DNA of 64,000 nt, taken from positions 1 through 64,000 of the forward strand of contig JAEMRT010000001.1 of assembly GCA_016463225.1 (NCBI GenBank), in the 5' to 3' direction. Source of the stretch: Sphingopyxis sp. GTDB lineage: Bacteria; Pseudomonadota; Alphaproteobacteria; Sphingomonadales; Sphingomonadaceae. Of this stretch, positions 27,473-37,725 are shown piece by piece (the first letter of the stretch is position 1; each line of letters starts with the position of its first letter). Below the pieces are notes generated by a model that ran no database searches, was not told where the DNA came from, and saw only the letters and a list, made by a program, of their open reading frames with translations. A program made the position numbers and the translations under genes.

Positions 27473-29013
27473 CCGCGAAGACGACCGAAGCCGTGACGAT
27501 TACCCCCGGCGCGATGACGCTGGCCGACTGGCGCGCCATTTATGAAGGCGCGAGCGCGGCGCTGGATGCCGGGGCGTGGGATGCGATCGACGCGAGCGCC
27601 GCCGCGGTGGCGCGGATCGTCGCCAAGGGCGACCCGGTCTATGGCATCAACACCGGCTTTGGAAAGCTGGCGAGCGTGCGGATCGCGAGCGACGATCTGG
27701 CGACGCTCCAGCGCAACATCGTGCTCAGCCATGCCGCAGGCACCGGTGCCCCCTCGCCCGTCCCCGTCGTCCGACTGATGATGGCGCTCAAACTTGCCAG
27801 TTTCGGCGTCGGCGCATCGGGGGTGCGGCGCGAAACGGTGGCGATGATCGAGACGATGCTGGCCAAAGGCCTGACCCCTATCGTCCCGTCGCAGGGATCG
27901 GTCGGCGCGAGCGGCGACCTCGCGCCGCTGTCGCACATGGCCGCGGCGATGATCGGGGTCGGCGCGATCGAGATTGGCGGCCAGACCCTGCCCGCCACCG
28001 ACGCGCTGGCGCAGGCAGGCCTCGCGCCGCTCGAACTCGGCCCCAAAGAAGGGCTCGCGCTGCTCAACGGCACGCAATTTTCTGCCGCCAATGCACTCGC
28101 GGGCCTGTTCCGCGCTGAAACCGTGTTCCAGTCGGCGCTGATCACCGGGGCGCTGTCGACCGAGGCGGCGAAGGGCTCCGACGCGCCGTTCGACCCCCGC
28201 ATCCATGCGCTGCGCGGCCATGCCGGTCAGCGTGCGGTCGGCGAAGCGCTTCGCGACCTGATGGCGGGATCGGCGATTCGTGCTTCGCACGCCGTCGACG
28301 ATCCGCGCGTGCAGGATCCTTATTGCCTGCGCTGCCAGCCGCAGGTGATGGGCGCCATCCTTGATCTGCTGCGTCAGGCCGCAACCACCCTCGGCGTCGA
28401 GGCCAATGGCGTGTCCGACAATCCACTGATCTTTGCCGACACCGACGAAGCTTTGTCGGGGGGCAATTTTCACGCCGAGCCCGTTGCCTTTGCCGCCGAC
28501 ATGATCGCGATGGCGCTATGCGAGATCGGATCGATTTCGGAGCGCCGCATCGCGATGCTCGTCGACCCGGCGCTCTCGGGCCTCCCCGCCTTCCTGACCC
28601 CGCGCCCCGGGCTCAACTCGGGGTTCATGATCCCGCAGGTAACCGCCGCAGCGCTGGTCAGCGAAAACAAGCAGCGCGCCTATCCCGCTAGCGTCGATTC
28701 GATCCCGACCTCGGCCAATCAGGAGGACCATGTGTCGATGGCCGCGCACGGCGCGCGCCGTCTGCTCGAAATGGCCGACAATGTCAGCGCGGTGATCGGG
28801 ATCGAATATCTCGCCGCGTGCCAGGGCATCGACTTCCACGCCCCGCTGGCATCGAGCGAGGCGCTCGAGGCGGCGCACAAGCATCTGCGCGCTGCGGTGC
28901 CGACGCTCGAAGACGACCGCCATTTCCACCCCGACATGGAGGCCGCGACCGCGCTGATCCGGTCGGGCAGCCTCGTCGCCGCGGTTCCGGCGGACCTGCC
29001 GGGCCTCGCCTGA
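27469..29013 (+). CDS. hutH: histidine ammonia-lyase
   Basis: HutH deaminates L-histidine to trans-urocanate. The 514-residue product has the Ala-Ser-Gly triad that forms the MIO cofactor ([13 protein letters not shown], about residues 147-149) and conserved YGINTGFG near residue 60. The open frame continues far upstream inside hutI but translation should begin at 27469, where ATGA overlaps the hutI stop. The gene overlaps hutG by one base at its end. Confidence 0.97.
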   Translation: MTAKTTEAVTITPGAMTLADWRAIYEGASAALDAGAWDAIDASAAAVARIVAKGDPVYGINTGFGKLASVRIASDDLATLQRNIVLSHAAGTGAPSPVPVVRLMMALKLASFGVGASGVRRETVAMIETMLAKGLTPIVPSQGSVGASGDLAPLSHMAAAMIGVGAIEIGGQTLPATDALAQAGLAPLELGPKEGLALLNGTQFSAANALAGLFRAETVFQSALITGALSTEAAKGSDAPFDPRIHALRGHAGQRAVGEALRDLMAGSAIRASHAVDDPRVQDPYCLRCQPQVMGAILDLLRQAATTLGVEANGVSDNPLIFADTDEALSGGNFHAEPVAFAADMIAMALCEIGSISERRIAMLVDPALSGLPAFLTPRPGLNSGFMIPQVTAAALVSENKQRAYPASVDSIPTSANQEDHVSMAAHGARRLLEMADNVSAVIGIEYLAACQGIDFHAPLASSEALEAAHKHLRAAVPTLEDDRHFHPDMEAATALIRSGSLVAAVPADLPGLA

Positions 29014-29816
29014 TGGACTGGCTGCGCGTCCATCGCGGCGACGCGCCGCTGGTCGTCGCCTTCCCGCACGGCGGCACCGACCTTGCCGGGCTCGACGGCC
29101 AGTACGTCTCGCCCTGGCATGCGCAGATCGACACCGATTGGTGGATCGCCGATCTCTACGCCTTCGCCGCCGAGATGGGCGCGACATTGGTCGCGACCGA
29201 CATCTCGCGCAGCGTGATCGACATGAACCGCGACCCATCGGGCGCCTCGCTCTACCCCGGACAGGCGACGACCGAACTCTGCCCGACGACGACCTTCGAC
29301 GGCGAGCCGCTGTACCGGTTCGGCGAGCCCGACGAGGCGGAGATCATGCAACGGCTGCATTCGTACCACCGACCCTATCACGACACGCTGGCGGGCGAAC
29401 TCGACCGCCTGAAAGCCGTGCACGGCCGGGTTGTGCTCTACGACGCGCACTCGATCCGCAGCCATGTCCCGCGCCTGTTCGACGGCGAATTGCCGCAGTT
29501 CAACGTCGGTACCAACGGCGGCGCAACTGCGGCCCCCGAACTCGAAACGATCGTTGCGAACATCTGCGCCGCGAGCGGAAAGAGCCATGTCGTCAACGGC
29601 CGCTTCAAGGGCGGCTGGACGACGCGCCATTACGGCCGGCCTGATGATGGCATCCACGCGATCCAGATGGAGCTGGCGCAGCGTGGCTACATGGCCGAGC
29701 CCGCCGAAATCACTCACGCCAACTGGCCGTCCCCCATCGATCCCGCCCCCGCGATCCTGCCGACCTTGCGCCAGATCATCGCCGCCACCCTCGACTTTGC
29801 GAAAGGAACATCATGA
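29013..29816 (+). CDS. hutG: N-formylglutamate deformylase
   Basis: HutG releases formate from N-formyl-L-glutamate to give L-glutamate, working after HutF. The 267-residue product belongs to the N-formylglutamate amidohydrolase family, with FPHGGTDL near residue 20, DMNRDPSG and LYDAHSIRS, which hold metal and catalytic residues. It starts at the ATG that overlaps the hutH stop and ends in ATGA overlap with hutU, so the four plus-strand hut genes are translationally coupled. Confidence 0.95.
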   Translation: MDWLRVHRGDAPLVVAFPHGGTDLAGLDGQYVSPWHAQIDTDWWIADLYAFAAEMGATLVATDISRSVIDMNRDPSGASLYPGQATTELCPTTTFDGEPLYRFGEPDEAEIMQRLHSYHRPYHDTLAGELDRLKAVHGRVVLYDAHSIRSHVPRLFDGELPQFNVGTNGGATAAPELETIVANICAASGKSHVVNGRFKGGWTTRHYGRPDDGIHAIQMELAQRGYMAEPAEITHANWPSPIDPAPAILPTLRQIIAATLDFAKGTS

Positions 29817-31480
29817 CCACCCGCCTCGACAACAGCCGCGTGATCCGTCCCGCGACCGGCCCGGAAATCACCGCGAAAAGCTGGCTCACCGAAGCGCCGA
29901 TGCGGATGCTGATGAACAACCTGCACCCCGACGTCGCCGAAGCGCCGCACGAACTGGTCGTCTATGGCGGCATCGGCCGCGCCGCGCGCGACTGGGAAAG
30001 CTATGACAAGATCGTCGAGACGCTGAAGCGGCTGGGTGACGACGAGACTTTGCTGATCCAGTCGGGCAAGCCCGTCGGGGTGTTCCGCACCCATAGCGAT
30101 GCGCCGCGCGTGCTGCTCGCCAATTCGAACCTCGTGCCGCAATGGGCGAACTGGGAACATTTCTCCGAGCTCGATCGCAAAGGGCTGATGATGTACGGTC
30201 AGATGACCGCGGGCAGCTGGATCTATATCGGCAGCCAGGGCATCGTGCAGGGTACCTATGAAACCTTTGTCGAGATGGGCCGCCAGCATTTTGGCGGCGA
30301 CCTGTCGGGCCGTTGGCTGCTCACCGCCGGGCTTGGTGGCATGGGCGGCGCACAGCCGCTCGCGGCGGTGATGGCGGGCGCATCGTGTCTCGCGATCGAA
30401 TGCCAGCCGAGCCGCATCGAAATGCGCCTGCGCACCGGCTATCTCGACAAGCAGGCGGCGAGCATCGACGAGGCGCTGGCGATGATCGAAGCGAGCCATG
30501 CCGAAGGCAAGCCGGTGTCGGTCGGCCTGCTCGGCAACGCCGCCGACATCCTGCCCGAAATGGTCCGCCGCGGTATCCATCCCGACCTGCTCACCGACCA
30601 GACCTCGGCACACGACCCGGTCAACGGCTACCTGCCCGCAGGCTGGACCCTCGACGAGTGGTTTGCTAAGCGCGAGAGCGATCCCGCGGCGGTCGCGAAA
30701 GCCGCGAAGGCGTCGATGGCGGTGCATGTTCAGGCCATGCTCGACATGCAGGCGGCGGGCGTACCGACGACCGATTATGGGAATAATATCCGCCAGGTTG
30801 CGAAGGACGAAGGCGTCGAGAACGCGTTCGACTTCCCGGGCTTTGTCCCCGCCTATGTCCGGCCGTTGTTCTGCCGCGGCGTCGGCCCGTTCCGCTGGGT
30901 GGCGTTGTCGGGCGATCCCGAAGACATCTATAAAACCGACGCCAAGGTGAAAGAGCTGCTCCCCGACAACACGCATCTCCACAACTGGCTCGACATGGCG
31001 CGCGAGAAGATCCAGTTCCAGGGGCTGGCGGCGCGCATCTGCTGGGTCGGGCTCGGCGATCGCCACCGGCTCGGCCTCGCGTTCAACGAGATGGTCGCAT
31101 CGGGCGAACTGAAAGCCCCCATCGTCATCGGCCGCGACCACCTCGATTCAGGCTCGGTCGCCTCGCCCAACCGCGAGACCGAAGCGATGCGCGACGGGTC
31201 CGATGCGGTGTCCGACTGGCCCTTGCTCAACGCCTTGCTCAACACCGCAAGCGGCGCGACCTGGGTGTCGCTCCATCACGGCGGCGGCGTCGGCATGGGC
31301 TATTCGCAGCACAGCGGCATGGTGATCGTCGCCGACGGCACCCCCGAAGCGGCCAAACGGCTCGAACGCGTATTGTGGAACGACCCCGGCACCGGCGTCA
31401 TGCGCCATGCCGACGCGGGCTACGACATCGCGATCGACTGTGCGCGCGACAAGGGGCTGGACCTGCCAAGTTTGGGGTGA
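29813..31480 (+). CDS. hutU: urocanate hydratase
   Basis: HutU hydrates urocanate to imidazolone-propionate using tightly bound NAD+. The 555-residue product has the family length; the dinucleotide region includes [18 protein letters not shown] (about residues 172-189), and the catalytic region has [19 protein letters not shown]. It is the last gene of the hut operon. Thirty-two bases past its stop the first att-like repeat of the island begins. Confidence 0.97.
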   Translation: MTTRLDNSRVIRPATGPEITAKSWLTEAPMRMLMNNLHPDVAEAPHELVVYGGIGRAARDWESYDKIVETLKRLGDDETLLIQSGKPVGVFRTHSDAPRVLLANSNLVPQWANWEHFSELDRKGLMMYGQMTAGSWIYIGSQGIVQGTYETFVEMGRQHFGGDLSGRWLLTAGLGGMGGAQPLAAVMAGASCLAIECQPSRIEMRLRTGYLDKQAASIDEALAMIEASHAEGKPVSVGLLGNAADILPEMVRRGIHPDLLTDQTSAHDPVNGYLPAGWTLDEWFAKRESDPAAVAKAAKASMAVHVQAMLDMQAAGVPTTDYGNNIRQVAKDEGVENAFDFPGFVPAYVRPLFCRGVGPFRWVALSGDPEDIYKTDAKVKELLPDNTHLHNWLDMAREKIQFQGLAARICWVGLGDRHRLGLAFNEMVASGELKAPIVIGRDHLDSGSVASPNRETEAMRDGSDAVSDWPLLNALLNTASGATWVSLHHGGGVGMGYSQHSGMVIVADGTPEAAKRLERVLWNDPGTGVMRHADAGYDIAIDCARDKGLDLPSLG

Positions 31481-31512
31481 AGGGTTGTGCTCGCCGCACC
31501 ATCGCTGGGATT

Positions 31513-31529
31513 TTGGTAGCGGAGGAGGG
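31513..31529. mobile_element. att-like direct repeat, left copy
   Basis: TTGGTAGCGGAGGAGGG is identical to 52777-52793 and has the same orientation. It resembles the 3' end of a tRNA gene read in reverse (encoded CCA = TGG, then acceptor and T arm), a common integration site. There is no tRNA gene next to it here. Confidence 0.65.
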
Positions 31530-31625
31530 ACCAATATCGCATACTTAAGCTATTGTTATAGATACATTTATTATCTTCTGCGTCTAAAAAATGCCCCAGT
31601 TTCGGCCCTTTTTCGACGAGAAGCT

Positions 31626-31915
31626 TCAGGAACACGGTGAGCCGATTTTACCAGCGCCCTCTGGTGATCTGGCGGACGCCTTGGAGCCATGAAGGCGCGG
31701 TGCTTTCCGATTTGCCATCAGAAAGCTACGAATGCTCTCCACCATTATTACGGTCGCGCGCCCGACCTTCGCAGCCTCGATGTCCCCAGAAGCGATCAAT
31801 TCGTAAATTGCCGAACGTCCTAATCCGGTCATTCGACTAGCATCGGGGACGCGGACACCGATGGGTTCAGTTCATCGCCGGTCGTCAAAGACGCCCCGCT
31901 ACCTCTACGGTGCAT
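31626..31915 (-). pseudogene. excisionase-like HTH gene, frameshifted copy
   Basis: This is a diverged copy of the 91-residue HTH gene at 52915-53190. Both encode a MerR/AlpA-type helix-turn-helix (MTGLGRxxIYELIASGDIEAAKVG). In this copy the reading frame that starts at the equivalent ATG (31915) breaks after about 28 codons near 31833-31870, where bases are missing relative to the other copy; the rest could still be read from an internal ATG at 31832 as 68 residues. It marks the end of a former integrative element. Confidence 0.7.
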
Positions 31916-32311
31916 CGCTATTGCCTCCGACGTTAGTTGCTGAATTCGCGAACTCCATCGCCTTCGGCATGGCTCCTTGCAGAGATGGTGTTGCCGTCTC
32001 AACCGATGCGACGCTACCGCTTCTTCCGATCGAACCGGGGAAGCGACAGGCTTCTAATTTTTGTATCACGCGGGGCCCGAATAAGTCTCAGACAACACCC
32101 CGGCTTGGACGGAAACCCCAAAAGAGCACGAAGCTTGTCGCAATAGCCGGAATTACACACGGCAGCACTTGGCCGCGAGCGAACCGGCGACTACCAGAAC
32201 AACAACGCGACAAGCGGACATTGCTGCCAAAACATATTGCCCCGCCGGCGACACATAGACGGACACATTATCGCAAAACGACGACCACTCTCGCTCTAAC
32301 ATTTTTGGTCG
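31916..32311. other. gene-free stretch with element remnants
   Basis: The first 40 bases resemble, on the minus strand, the 3' end of the DUF2274 gene that precedes the intact HTH copy elsewhere. The rest is lower in G+C than its surroundings and has no convincing frame; a long plus-strand open frame across it has no recognisable protein. It looks like decayed mobile-element DNA. Confidence 0.5.
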
Positions 32312-32629
32312 CTAGTCATCGCGCGCGATGGTCACCCGAATGCCGTCGAGGTCGTCTCCGAAAGGGATTTGACAAGCAAGCCGCGAAGTCGCGTTGCGGT
32401 CGGATGAACTGTCTAGAAGATCATTCTCATCTTGGCACACGGGTGCGACCTTCGCGGCAAATTCCGCGGCGACGTGGACGTGGCAAGTCGCGCACGAACA
32501 ACATCCGCCACAAAGCGCGAGCAGTTCGTCGAAACCGTGTTCGCGGATTATCTCCATCAGATTGAGGCCAGCGGCAGCTTCCAGCGCATGCGCCGTCCCT
32601 TCCCGGTCGACTATTGTCAGGATTGGCAT
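32312..32629 (-). CDS. [2Fe-2S] ferredoxin, putidaredoxin/adrenodoxin type
   Basis: This 105-residue ferredoxin should carry electrons from the reductase encoded just upstream to the cytochrome P450 of the cluster. The cluster-ligand pattern Cys40-x5-Cys46-x2-Cys49 and Cys86 matches putidaredoxin almost position by position; extra Cys occur at 43 and 44. It is 13 bases downstream of the reductase gene on the same strand, forming a two-gene unit about 8 kb from the P450 gene. It lies at the edge of the island, next to decayed DNA. Confidence 0.92.
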   Translation of the reverse strand: MPILTIVDREGTAHALEAAAGLNLMEIIREHGFDELLALCGGCCSCATCHVHVAAEFAAKVAPVCQDENDLLDSSSDRNATSRLACQIPFGDDLDGIRVTIARDD

Positions 32630-32642
32630 ATTGATAACTCCA

Positions 32643-33881
32643 TCATGTTGGGCTGGCCGCCACTGAAAGCAGCGCCTTCAGCGGCGTTTCGGTGTCGGCC
32701 AGTTGTTCGGCGGACGCGTGCAGGCCCGCAGTGACGATCATCCGCCCCTGAACATAATCCTTGGTCGCGTTGACGCAGTCGATCGCGATGACCTTGCCCG
32801 CTTTGAGATACACGACCGAGAAGCTGCGGTTCGCCGGGTCGCCGCGCATGACGGCGCGGTCGTGGCCGGTCGACAGTCCTGCGGTCTGGAGCTTCAAATC
32901 ATATTGGTTCGACCAGAACCACGGGATGGCGTGGTAAGGCGCTTCGTCGCCAACGATGCCCTTCGCGACGACATTGGCCTGGTCGCTGGCGTTTTGCACC
33001 GATTCCAGCCGGATGACGACGCCCTCGGCATAGTCATTCTCATGCGCCGCGCAGTCGCCGATCGCATAAATGTCGGGCAGGCTGGTCTTGCACAAACGGT
33101 CGACGAGCACGCCGTTGCCCCCCTCCGCGCCCGCCGCGATCAGCGGTTCGACCGCCGGAACGATACCGATGCCGACGATGACAAGATCCGCGGGGATTAC
33201 TTCGCCGTCGGCCAGCCGTACGCCGGTAACATGGGTCTCGCCCTCGATCGCTTCGACCGCCACGGCAAGGCGCAGGTCGACGCCGTGCTCGCGATGCTCG
33301 CGCTCGTAAAAGCGCGACAATTCGGTGCCGGCCACGCGCGCCAGCACCCGGTCGAGCGCTTCAAGCAGCACGACCTTCCTGCCCGCCTTGCGCAGCACCG
33401 CCGCCGCCTCAAGCCCGATATAGCCACCACCGATCACCACGATCTGGCGCGCCGTTTCCGACGCCGCCTTCATCGCATCGGCATCGGCGCGGGTCCGCAC
33501 GCCCTGCACCCCCGGCAGGTCGCCGCCGGGGATCGGCAGCATGCGCGGCGATCCGCCGGTCGCCCAGACCAGCTTGCCATAACCGATCGTCTGACCGTCT
33601 TCGGTGGTGACATGGTGCGCCGCCGGGTCGACCGAAACAACGCGCTGGCCGAGCAGCATCGTCACCTCGCGCTCGTCCCAATATTTTGCAGGCCGCAGCT
33701 GGATGCGTTCGAATTCCTTTTCGCCGGCGAAATATTCCTTCGACAGCGGCGGGCGCTCATAGGGCAGTTCGGATTCGTCGCCGATGATCGCGATGCTGCC
33801 GGTGAATTTCTGGGTGCGCAGCATGATAGCGACCTGAGCGCCGCCATGGCCGGCCCCCACAATCACCACGTCGAACTGCAT
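32643..33881 (-). CDS. NAD(P)H ferredoxin reductase, putidaredoxin reductase type
   Basis: This 412-residue FAD enzyme should reduce the adjacent ferredoxin. It has an N-terminal FAD motif ([13 protein letters not shown]), a NAD-binding motif ([14 protein letters not shown], about residues 148-161), the second FAD site (DIYAIGDCA) and a C-terminal reductase domain with [14 protein letters not shown] start at 33881 ([11 protein letters not shown]), with AGGAAA upstream; thirteen further codons upstream are not family-like. Order reductase-ferredoxin mirrors camA-camB, with P450 and dehydrogenase genes elsewhere in the cluster. Confidence 0.93.
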   Translation of the reverse strand: MQFDVVIVGAGHGGAQVAIMLRTQKFTGSIAIIGDESELPYERPPLSKEYFAGEKEFERIQLRPAKYWDEREVTMLLGQRVVSVDPAAHHVTTEDGQTIGYGKLVWATGGSPRMLPIPGGDLPGVQGVRTRADADAMKAASETARQIVVIGGGYIGLEAAAVLRKAGRKVVLLEALDRVLARVAGTELSRFYEREHREHGVDLRLAVAVEAIEGETHVTGVRLADGEVIPADLVIVGIGIVPAVEPLIAAGAEGGNGVLVDRLCKTSLPDIYAIGDCAAHENDYAEGVVIRLESVQNASDQANVVAKGIVGDEAPYHAIPWFWSNQYDLKLQTAGLSTGHDRAVMRGDPANRSFSVVYLKAGKVIAIDCVNATKDYVQGRMIVTAGLHASAEQLADTETPLKALLSVAASPT

Positions 33882-33961
33882 TATTTTGTTTCCTGATGGC
33901 ATACTTATCTCCAGCGGCATTTCGCCGTGCAGTTGCAGGCTCGACGCCGATGGCGTTTGAG

Positions 33962-34384
33962 CTACCGTGCCGACGGTCCTTTCAGCTCGACGCGGTTTCC
34001 TTCTGGATCACGAATGTAAATCGAAGGTCCTTCACCTTCGGCGCCATAACGCACGCCGGCTTCATCAACGACAATGGCAAATGCTGGCAGATGCGAACGA
34101 ATTGCGTCCTCATCAAAAGGATCAATGGCAATGGCAAGGTGGTCCATGTTCCGGCCATCTGATGCGGGGGCCCTGCCACCCGTTGCGCCCAGCTTTCCAG
34201 ATACAGTGACAAGATCGATCAAAGAGCGACCTGCGCGCAGCTGATATAATCCGATGCCAGGCTCTTCGCGCTCCAGGACGCACCCTAAGACGCTCTCATA
34301 GAATCTCTTGACCGCGGTCAAATTGGACACGCGCAGCACGACATGGTCCAATCCGATCAACGTAAAGGGTGCCACCACAGTCAT
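33962..34384 (-). CDS. VOC family protein (glyoxalase/extradiol dioxygenase fold)
   Basis: The 140-residue product has the vicinal-oxygen-chelate pattern: [24 protein letters not shown] at the start, MDHLAIAID in the middle and [13 protein letters not shown] at the end, with the two His and a Glu in metal-ligand positions. Members include isomerases, epimerases and dioxygenases; the reaction here is unknown. It stands alone between the reductase and the SDR gene on the same strand. Confidence 0.85.
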   Translation of the reverse strand: MTVVAPFTLIGLDHVVLRVSNLTAVKRFYESVLGCVLEREEPGIGLYQLRAGRSLIDLVTVSGKLGATGGRAPASDGRNMDHLAIAIDPFDEDAIRSHLPAFAIVVDEAGVRYGAEGEGPSIYIRDPEGNRVELKGPSAR

Positions 34385-34458
34385 TCTCTTTCAAATATGC
34401 TGAACTTTGCAGGGTGATTGCAGTCCATTTGTTTCTTTCGGCCTCGATCCCAGAGGCG

Positions 34459-35205
34459 TTATTGCGCCGTCATCCCGGCGTCGATGACATGCTCGGCCCC
34501 GGTAATATAAGAGGATTGGTCCGAGGCCAGGAAGAGGACCAGGTTGGACACTTCCTCGGGCTCAGCGATGCGCCGAAGCGGGATCTGCGCGAGCGCGTCG
34601 CCGCCTTCTTCATTGGTCGCCTCGACCATCATCGGCGTCATGATGAAGCCGGGGTGGACCGAGTTGGCGCGGATATTGTCGGGACCATATTCGACCGCCG
34701 CTGCTTTGGTCATTCCACGCACCGCAAATTTGCTCGCGACATAGGCGAGGCTCGGAAAGCCATAGTTGGCGACCAGCCCCGCGATCGAGGAGATGTTCAC
34801 GATCGAACCCCTCCCGGCTTTGAGCATCGAGGGGATCACCGCATGCATGCCTAGATAGATGCTGTGCTGGTTGACGGCACAGACGTTCATATAGTCGGCT
34901 TCTGCGACGTCGGCAGTCTTGGCCATCGGTCCCAAGATGCCGGCGTTGTTGACCAGCACGGTGACCGGCCCGAACCGGTCTTCGGCGATCGCGACGATCC
35001 TCTGCCAGTCGGCGGCACTGGTTACATCATGTTCCGCGAAGGCGGCTTGACTGCCCAGCTCCGCCGCCAGTGCTTCGCCGACATCGGCGCGCATATCGGT
35101 CAGCAGCACCTGAGCCCCTTCTGCCACGAAGCGCCGCGCGTGCGATGCGCCCATTCCGCGCGACGCCCCGGTGACAATCGCGATTTTCCCGTCGAGCTGA
35201 CCCAT
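34459..35205 (-). CDS. short-chain dehydrogenase/reductase
   Basis: This 248-residue SDR has the cofactor motif TGASRGMGASHAR (about residues 12-24), NNAG, the catalytic Ser in IVNISSIAG and YVASK (Tyr-x3-Lys). An Asp after the second strand (LLTDMRAD) suggests NAD(H) preference. It probably oxidises an alcohol intermediate of the pathway. I start at 35205 (MGQLDGKIAIVTGA), with GGAGAG upstream. It is divergent from the TetR gene; an imperfect palindrome lies between them. Confidence 0.92.
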   Translation of the reverse strand: MGQLDGKIAIVTGASRGMGASHARRFVAEGAQVLLTDMRADVGEALAAELGSQAAFAEHDVTSAADWQRIVAIAEDRFGPVTVLVNNAGILGPMAKTADVAEADYMNVCAVNQHSIYLGMHAVIPSMLKAGRGSIVNISSIAGLVANYGFPSLAYVASKFAVRGMTKAAAVEYGPDNIRANSVHPGFIMTPMMVEATNEEGGDALAQIPLRRIAEPEEVSNLVLFLASDQSSYITGAEHVIDAGMTAQ

Positions 35206-35220
35206 CTTCTCTCTCCTGAT

Positions 35221-35246
35221 AATTCGACATGAATAAGTGTGGAATT
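35221..35246. promoter_or_regulatory. imperfect inverted repeat AATTCGACA-N8-TGTGGAATT
   Basis: Arms match at 8 of 9 positions, and the repeat lies between the divergent SDR and TetR genes. The position suits an autoregulatory TetR operator. Confidence 0.5.
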
Positions 35247-35275
35247 GCGCCCGGTTGGGGGGTAGGCAGACGGCC

Positions 35276-35932
35276 ATGGCGCAATCGAGCAACATTTCCC
35301 GCCGCCGCAAATCGGCCCTCGAAGATGGCAGCAGCGACTATCTGGCCAAGCGCGCCGAGCTGGTCGAGATCGCCGGACGCCAGTTCAAAAACAATGGCTT
35401 CCGCGCGACGACGCTGTCGGAAATCGGCCACAAGGCCGGACTCGACCGCGCGACGGTCTACTATTATTTCGGCAGCAAGGAAGAACTGTTCCGCGAGTGC
35501 CTGCGCGTCGGCGTCGACGACAACATCAACGAATGTGAAAGGATCGCCAGCGATCCCGCGCTGACGCCGGCCGAAAGATTGCGCGGCGTCATCAACCAGC
35601 TGATGAGCGCTTATGACCAGCATTATCCGCACATGTACGTCTATATCCAAGAAGAGATGAATCGCATCGCCGGCGAGAAAAGCACGTGGGCGCAGCAGAT
35701 CGTCAGCCAGACGCGCAAATTCGAACGAATCGTGATGAGCCTGATTTCCGAACTGATCGAGCGCGGCGAAATGCGCTCCGACATTCCGGTGTCGGTCGCC
35801 GCCAACGCAGTGTTCGGTATGCTGAACTGGACGCATCGCTGGTATCAGCCGGGCGGCGCGCATCCCGCGCGCGAGGTGTCCGAAGGGTTCAGTGATATCT
35901 TTTTCGACGGGATGGCCCGCCGCCCGGACTGA
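35276..35932 (+). CDS. TetR family regulator
   Basis: The 218-residue product has a TetR HTH at about residues 24-70 (LVEIAGRQFKNNGFRATTLSEIGHKAGLDRATVYYYFGSK, read in two parts here) and a helical C-terminal ligand domain of the kind seen in fatty-acid and aromatic-CoA regulators. I chose the ATG at 35276; a GTG at 35237 would overlap the likely operator. Its stop is 2 bases from the stop of the convergent acyl-CoA synthetase gene. It is a candidate regulator of the RTCAAC-N6-GTTGAY sites in the cluster. Confidence 0.88.
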   Translation: MAQSSNISRRRKSALEDGSSDYLAKRAELVEIAGRQFKNNGFRATTLSEIGHKAGLDRATVYYYFGSKEELFRECLRVGVDDNINECERIASDPALTPAERLRGVINQLMSAYDQHYPHMYVYIQEEMNRIAGEKSTWAQQIVSQTRKFERIVMSLISELIERGEMRSDIPVSVAANAVFGMLNWTHRWYQPGGAHPAREVSEGFSDIFFDGMARRPD

Positions 35933-35934
35933 GT

Positions 35935-37566
35935 TCATGGCTCAAGCTTGGCGAGCCAGGCGCGCAATTCCCGCTTGTTGACCTTGGTCGCCGACATCGG
36001 CCAATCCTCGGCCCTCACGAAATGCACCGCTCGCGGCACTTTATAGCCGGCGATCCGTCCCTTGCAGTGCGCGATGAGCTCGTCGGCGCTAGCCTCGGTT
36101 CCGGGCATCAGTTCGACAAAGGCGACCGGCACCTCGTCCAATCGGGCATCCGGGCGGCCGACCACTTCGGCTATACGCACCGCGGGATGGCTGCAAAGAT
36201 ACGCTTCCACCTCGATCGCGGCGACATTCTCACCCCCGACCTTGAGCATATCCTTAGCCCGGCCATTGAAGATCAGGCGACCATCGGCGCTGCGGGTGTA
36301 GAGGTCGCCGGTATGTAGCCAGCCATCGGCATCAAGCGCTTCGGCACTTTTTACCGGATCACGGTAATAACCCTCCATCACGCAATAGCCTCGGACCCAG
36401 ATTTCGCCGACCGTTCCCGGCGGAACGTCGGCGCCATCTTCATCCACGATGCGCAGTTCGATGCCGGGAACCGCCTTGCCATTGCTGGTTGCACGTTGTT
36501 CCGGCGTTTCATCGGGGTCGCTCAGCGCAAAAATGCCTGAGGTTTCGGTCATCCCGCAGGCCTGCATGATCTCCGCCTTCGGCAGAAGTTTCTGAACCCG
36601 GTCGACGAGCGCCTCGGGTCCGATCAGCAGCATCGAGCGGACCTTTTCGGTCGCGGCGACAAAGTCGGGCTGATCGAGCAACGGCTGGAGGATCGCCGGA
36701 AACCAAGGCCACATCGCGGTGACCCCTTCGCGTTTCATCAGCGCGACGGCGCGGGCCGGATTGAAGAAATTATCGGTCAAATAGGTGCCCGACGCGCCGA
36801 TCGAGCCGATGAAGGGCGCGAGCGAGCCGATATGGAACAGCGGCCCGCCGCCCCAGGTGATGTCGCAATCGCCCGAGCGGAAGCGCTTGTCGGCGCGCTC
36901 GACCGGACCGCGCGACATCGCCTCGTGCGTCAGCATGCACCCCTTGGGGTTGGCGGTCGTGCCCGACGTGTAAATGATCGTCGCGGTATCGCGCAGGCGC
37001 GTGCAGCGGCGGCGGTGATCGACCTCGATTGCCCCGACCCCGTTCGCGGCTGTGGCGAAGGTAGCTGCGTCGGTGAAGGCAGGCGGCGCATCGCCGGAAA
37101 GCAGCACGATATGCCGGAGCATCGGCGCTTCGGATAAGGCGAGATCGTCGGCCGCCATGCCCGCCAGCGAAGGCAGCGCGCTGGCGATGCTGTCGCGAAA
37201 ATCAACGTGGCTGGTGTCGCTGGCCGCGGTCAGCAACAATGCGATCTGCGCGTTGTTGATGATGTAGCCAAGCTCATGCTCTTTGTGGCGGGCATTGAGC
37301 GGGACTGCCACACAATTGGCAAGCCATGCCCCGAACAGCCCGGTGACGAGTTCGTGACCGTTGTTGGCAAGCAGGCCGATGTTCGATCGAGGCGCGATCC
37401 CCAAGCCGACAATGCCGCGAGCGACCGCCACCGCGCTGTCCAGCAGCGCGGCGTAAGTTATGGCGCTCTCGGGGAACACGATGGCCTTACGCTCGGGGAA
37501 CCGGCTGGCGCTTTGCACCAGCAGGTCGCCGAGCGTCGCCGTCGCTGACCAGCTGTCGAAACTCAT
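35935..37566 (-). CDS. acyl-CoA synthetase (AMP-forming)
   Basis: This 543-residue ANL-family enzyme should activate a carboxylic acid of the pathway with ATP and CoA. The AMP-binding motif is IIYTSGTTANPKG (about residues 198-210); GMTETSG, a TGDLY motif and the C-terminal catalytic Lys (PMSATKVNKREL) are present. In camphor breakdown the lactone opens to a cyclopentenylacetic acid that must be made into its CoA ester, and this gene could fill that step. It is divergent from the first LLM monooxygenase gene, with two shared operators between them. Confidence 0.9.
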   Translation of the reverse strand: MSFDSWSATATLGDLLVQSASRFPERKAIVFPESAITYAALLDSAVAVARGIVGLGIAPRSNIGLLANNGHELVTGLFGAWLANCVAVPLNARHKEHELGYIINNAQIALLLTAASDTSHVDFRDSIASALPSLAGMAADDLALSEAPMLRHIVLLSGDAPPAFTDAATFATAANGVGAIEVDHRRRCTRLRDTATIIYTSGTTANPKGCMLTHEAMSRGPVERADKRFRSGDCDITWGGGPLFHIGSLAPFIGSIGASGTYLTDNFFNPARAVALMKREGVTAMWPWFPAILQPLLDQPDFVAATEKVRSMLLIGPEALVDRVQKLLPKAEIMQACGMTETSGIFALSDPDETPEQRATSNGKAVPGIELRIVDEDGADVPPGTVGEIWVRGYCVMEGYYRDPVKSAEALDADGWLHTGDLYTRSADGRLIFNGRAKDMLKVGGENVAAIEVEAYLCSHPAVRIAEVVGRPDARLDEVPVAFVELMPGTEASADELIAHCKGRIAGYKVPRAVHFVRAEDWPMSATKVNKRELRAWLAKLEP

Positions 37567-37624
37567 ATCCTCTCCCGCATCTTATTTGTGCGCATTGCCA
37601 CCCATGCGCAGTTGCAAGCAATCT

Positions 37625-37642
37625 GTCAACGCTATTGTTGAC
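37625..37642. promoter_or_regulatory. operator site A, GTCAAC-GCTATT-GTTGAC
   Basis: Perfect 6-bp arms with a 6-bp spacer lie between the divergent acyl-CoA synthetase and LLM genes. It has the same pattern as sites at 37681, 43158 and 43179. Confidence 0.7.
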
Positions 37643-37680
37643 TAGCAGATTGTCCATTGACAGGGTGGGTCGGTAATCCC

Positions 37681-37700
37681 TATCAACGCGAGTGTTGATA
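37681..37700. promoter_or_regulatory. operator site B, TATCAAC-GCGAGT-GTTGATA
   Basis: Perfect 7-bp arms with a 6-bp spacer lie 25 bases before the LLM gene start, centre to centre 57 bp from site A. Confidence 0.7.
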
Positions 37701-37725
37701 AAAACAATTGGGTGAGGAGCGGGCT

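Noticed and set aside
31513-31529. A complete tRNA gene at the left att-like repeat
   Set aside because: Only the 3'-end-like 17 bases are present; the following sequence does not form T, anticodon or D arms.
31861-32565. 234-codon plus-strand frame in the island edge
   Set aside because: It covers the HTH pseudogene, decayed DNA and the antisense of the ferredoxin gene, and has no recognisable domain.
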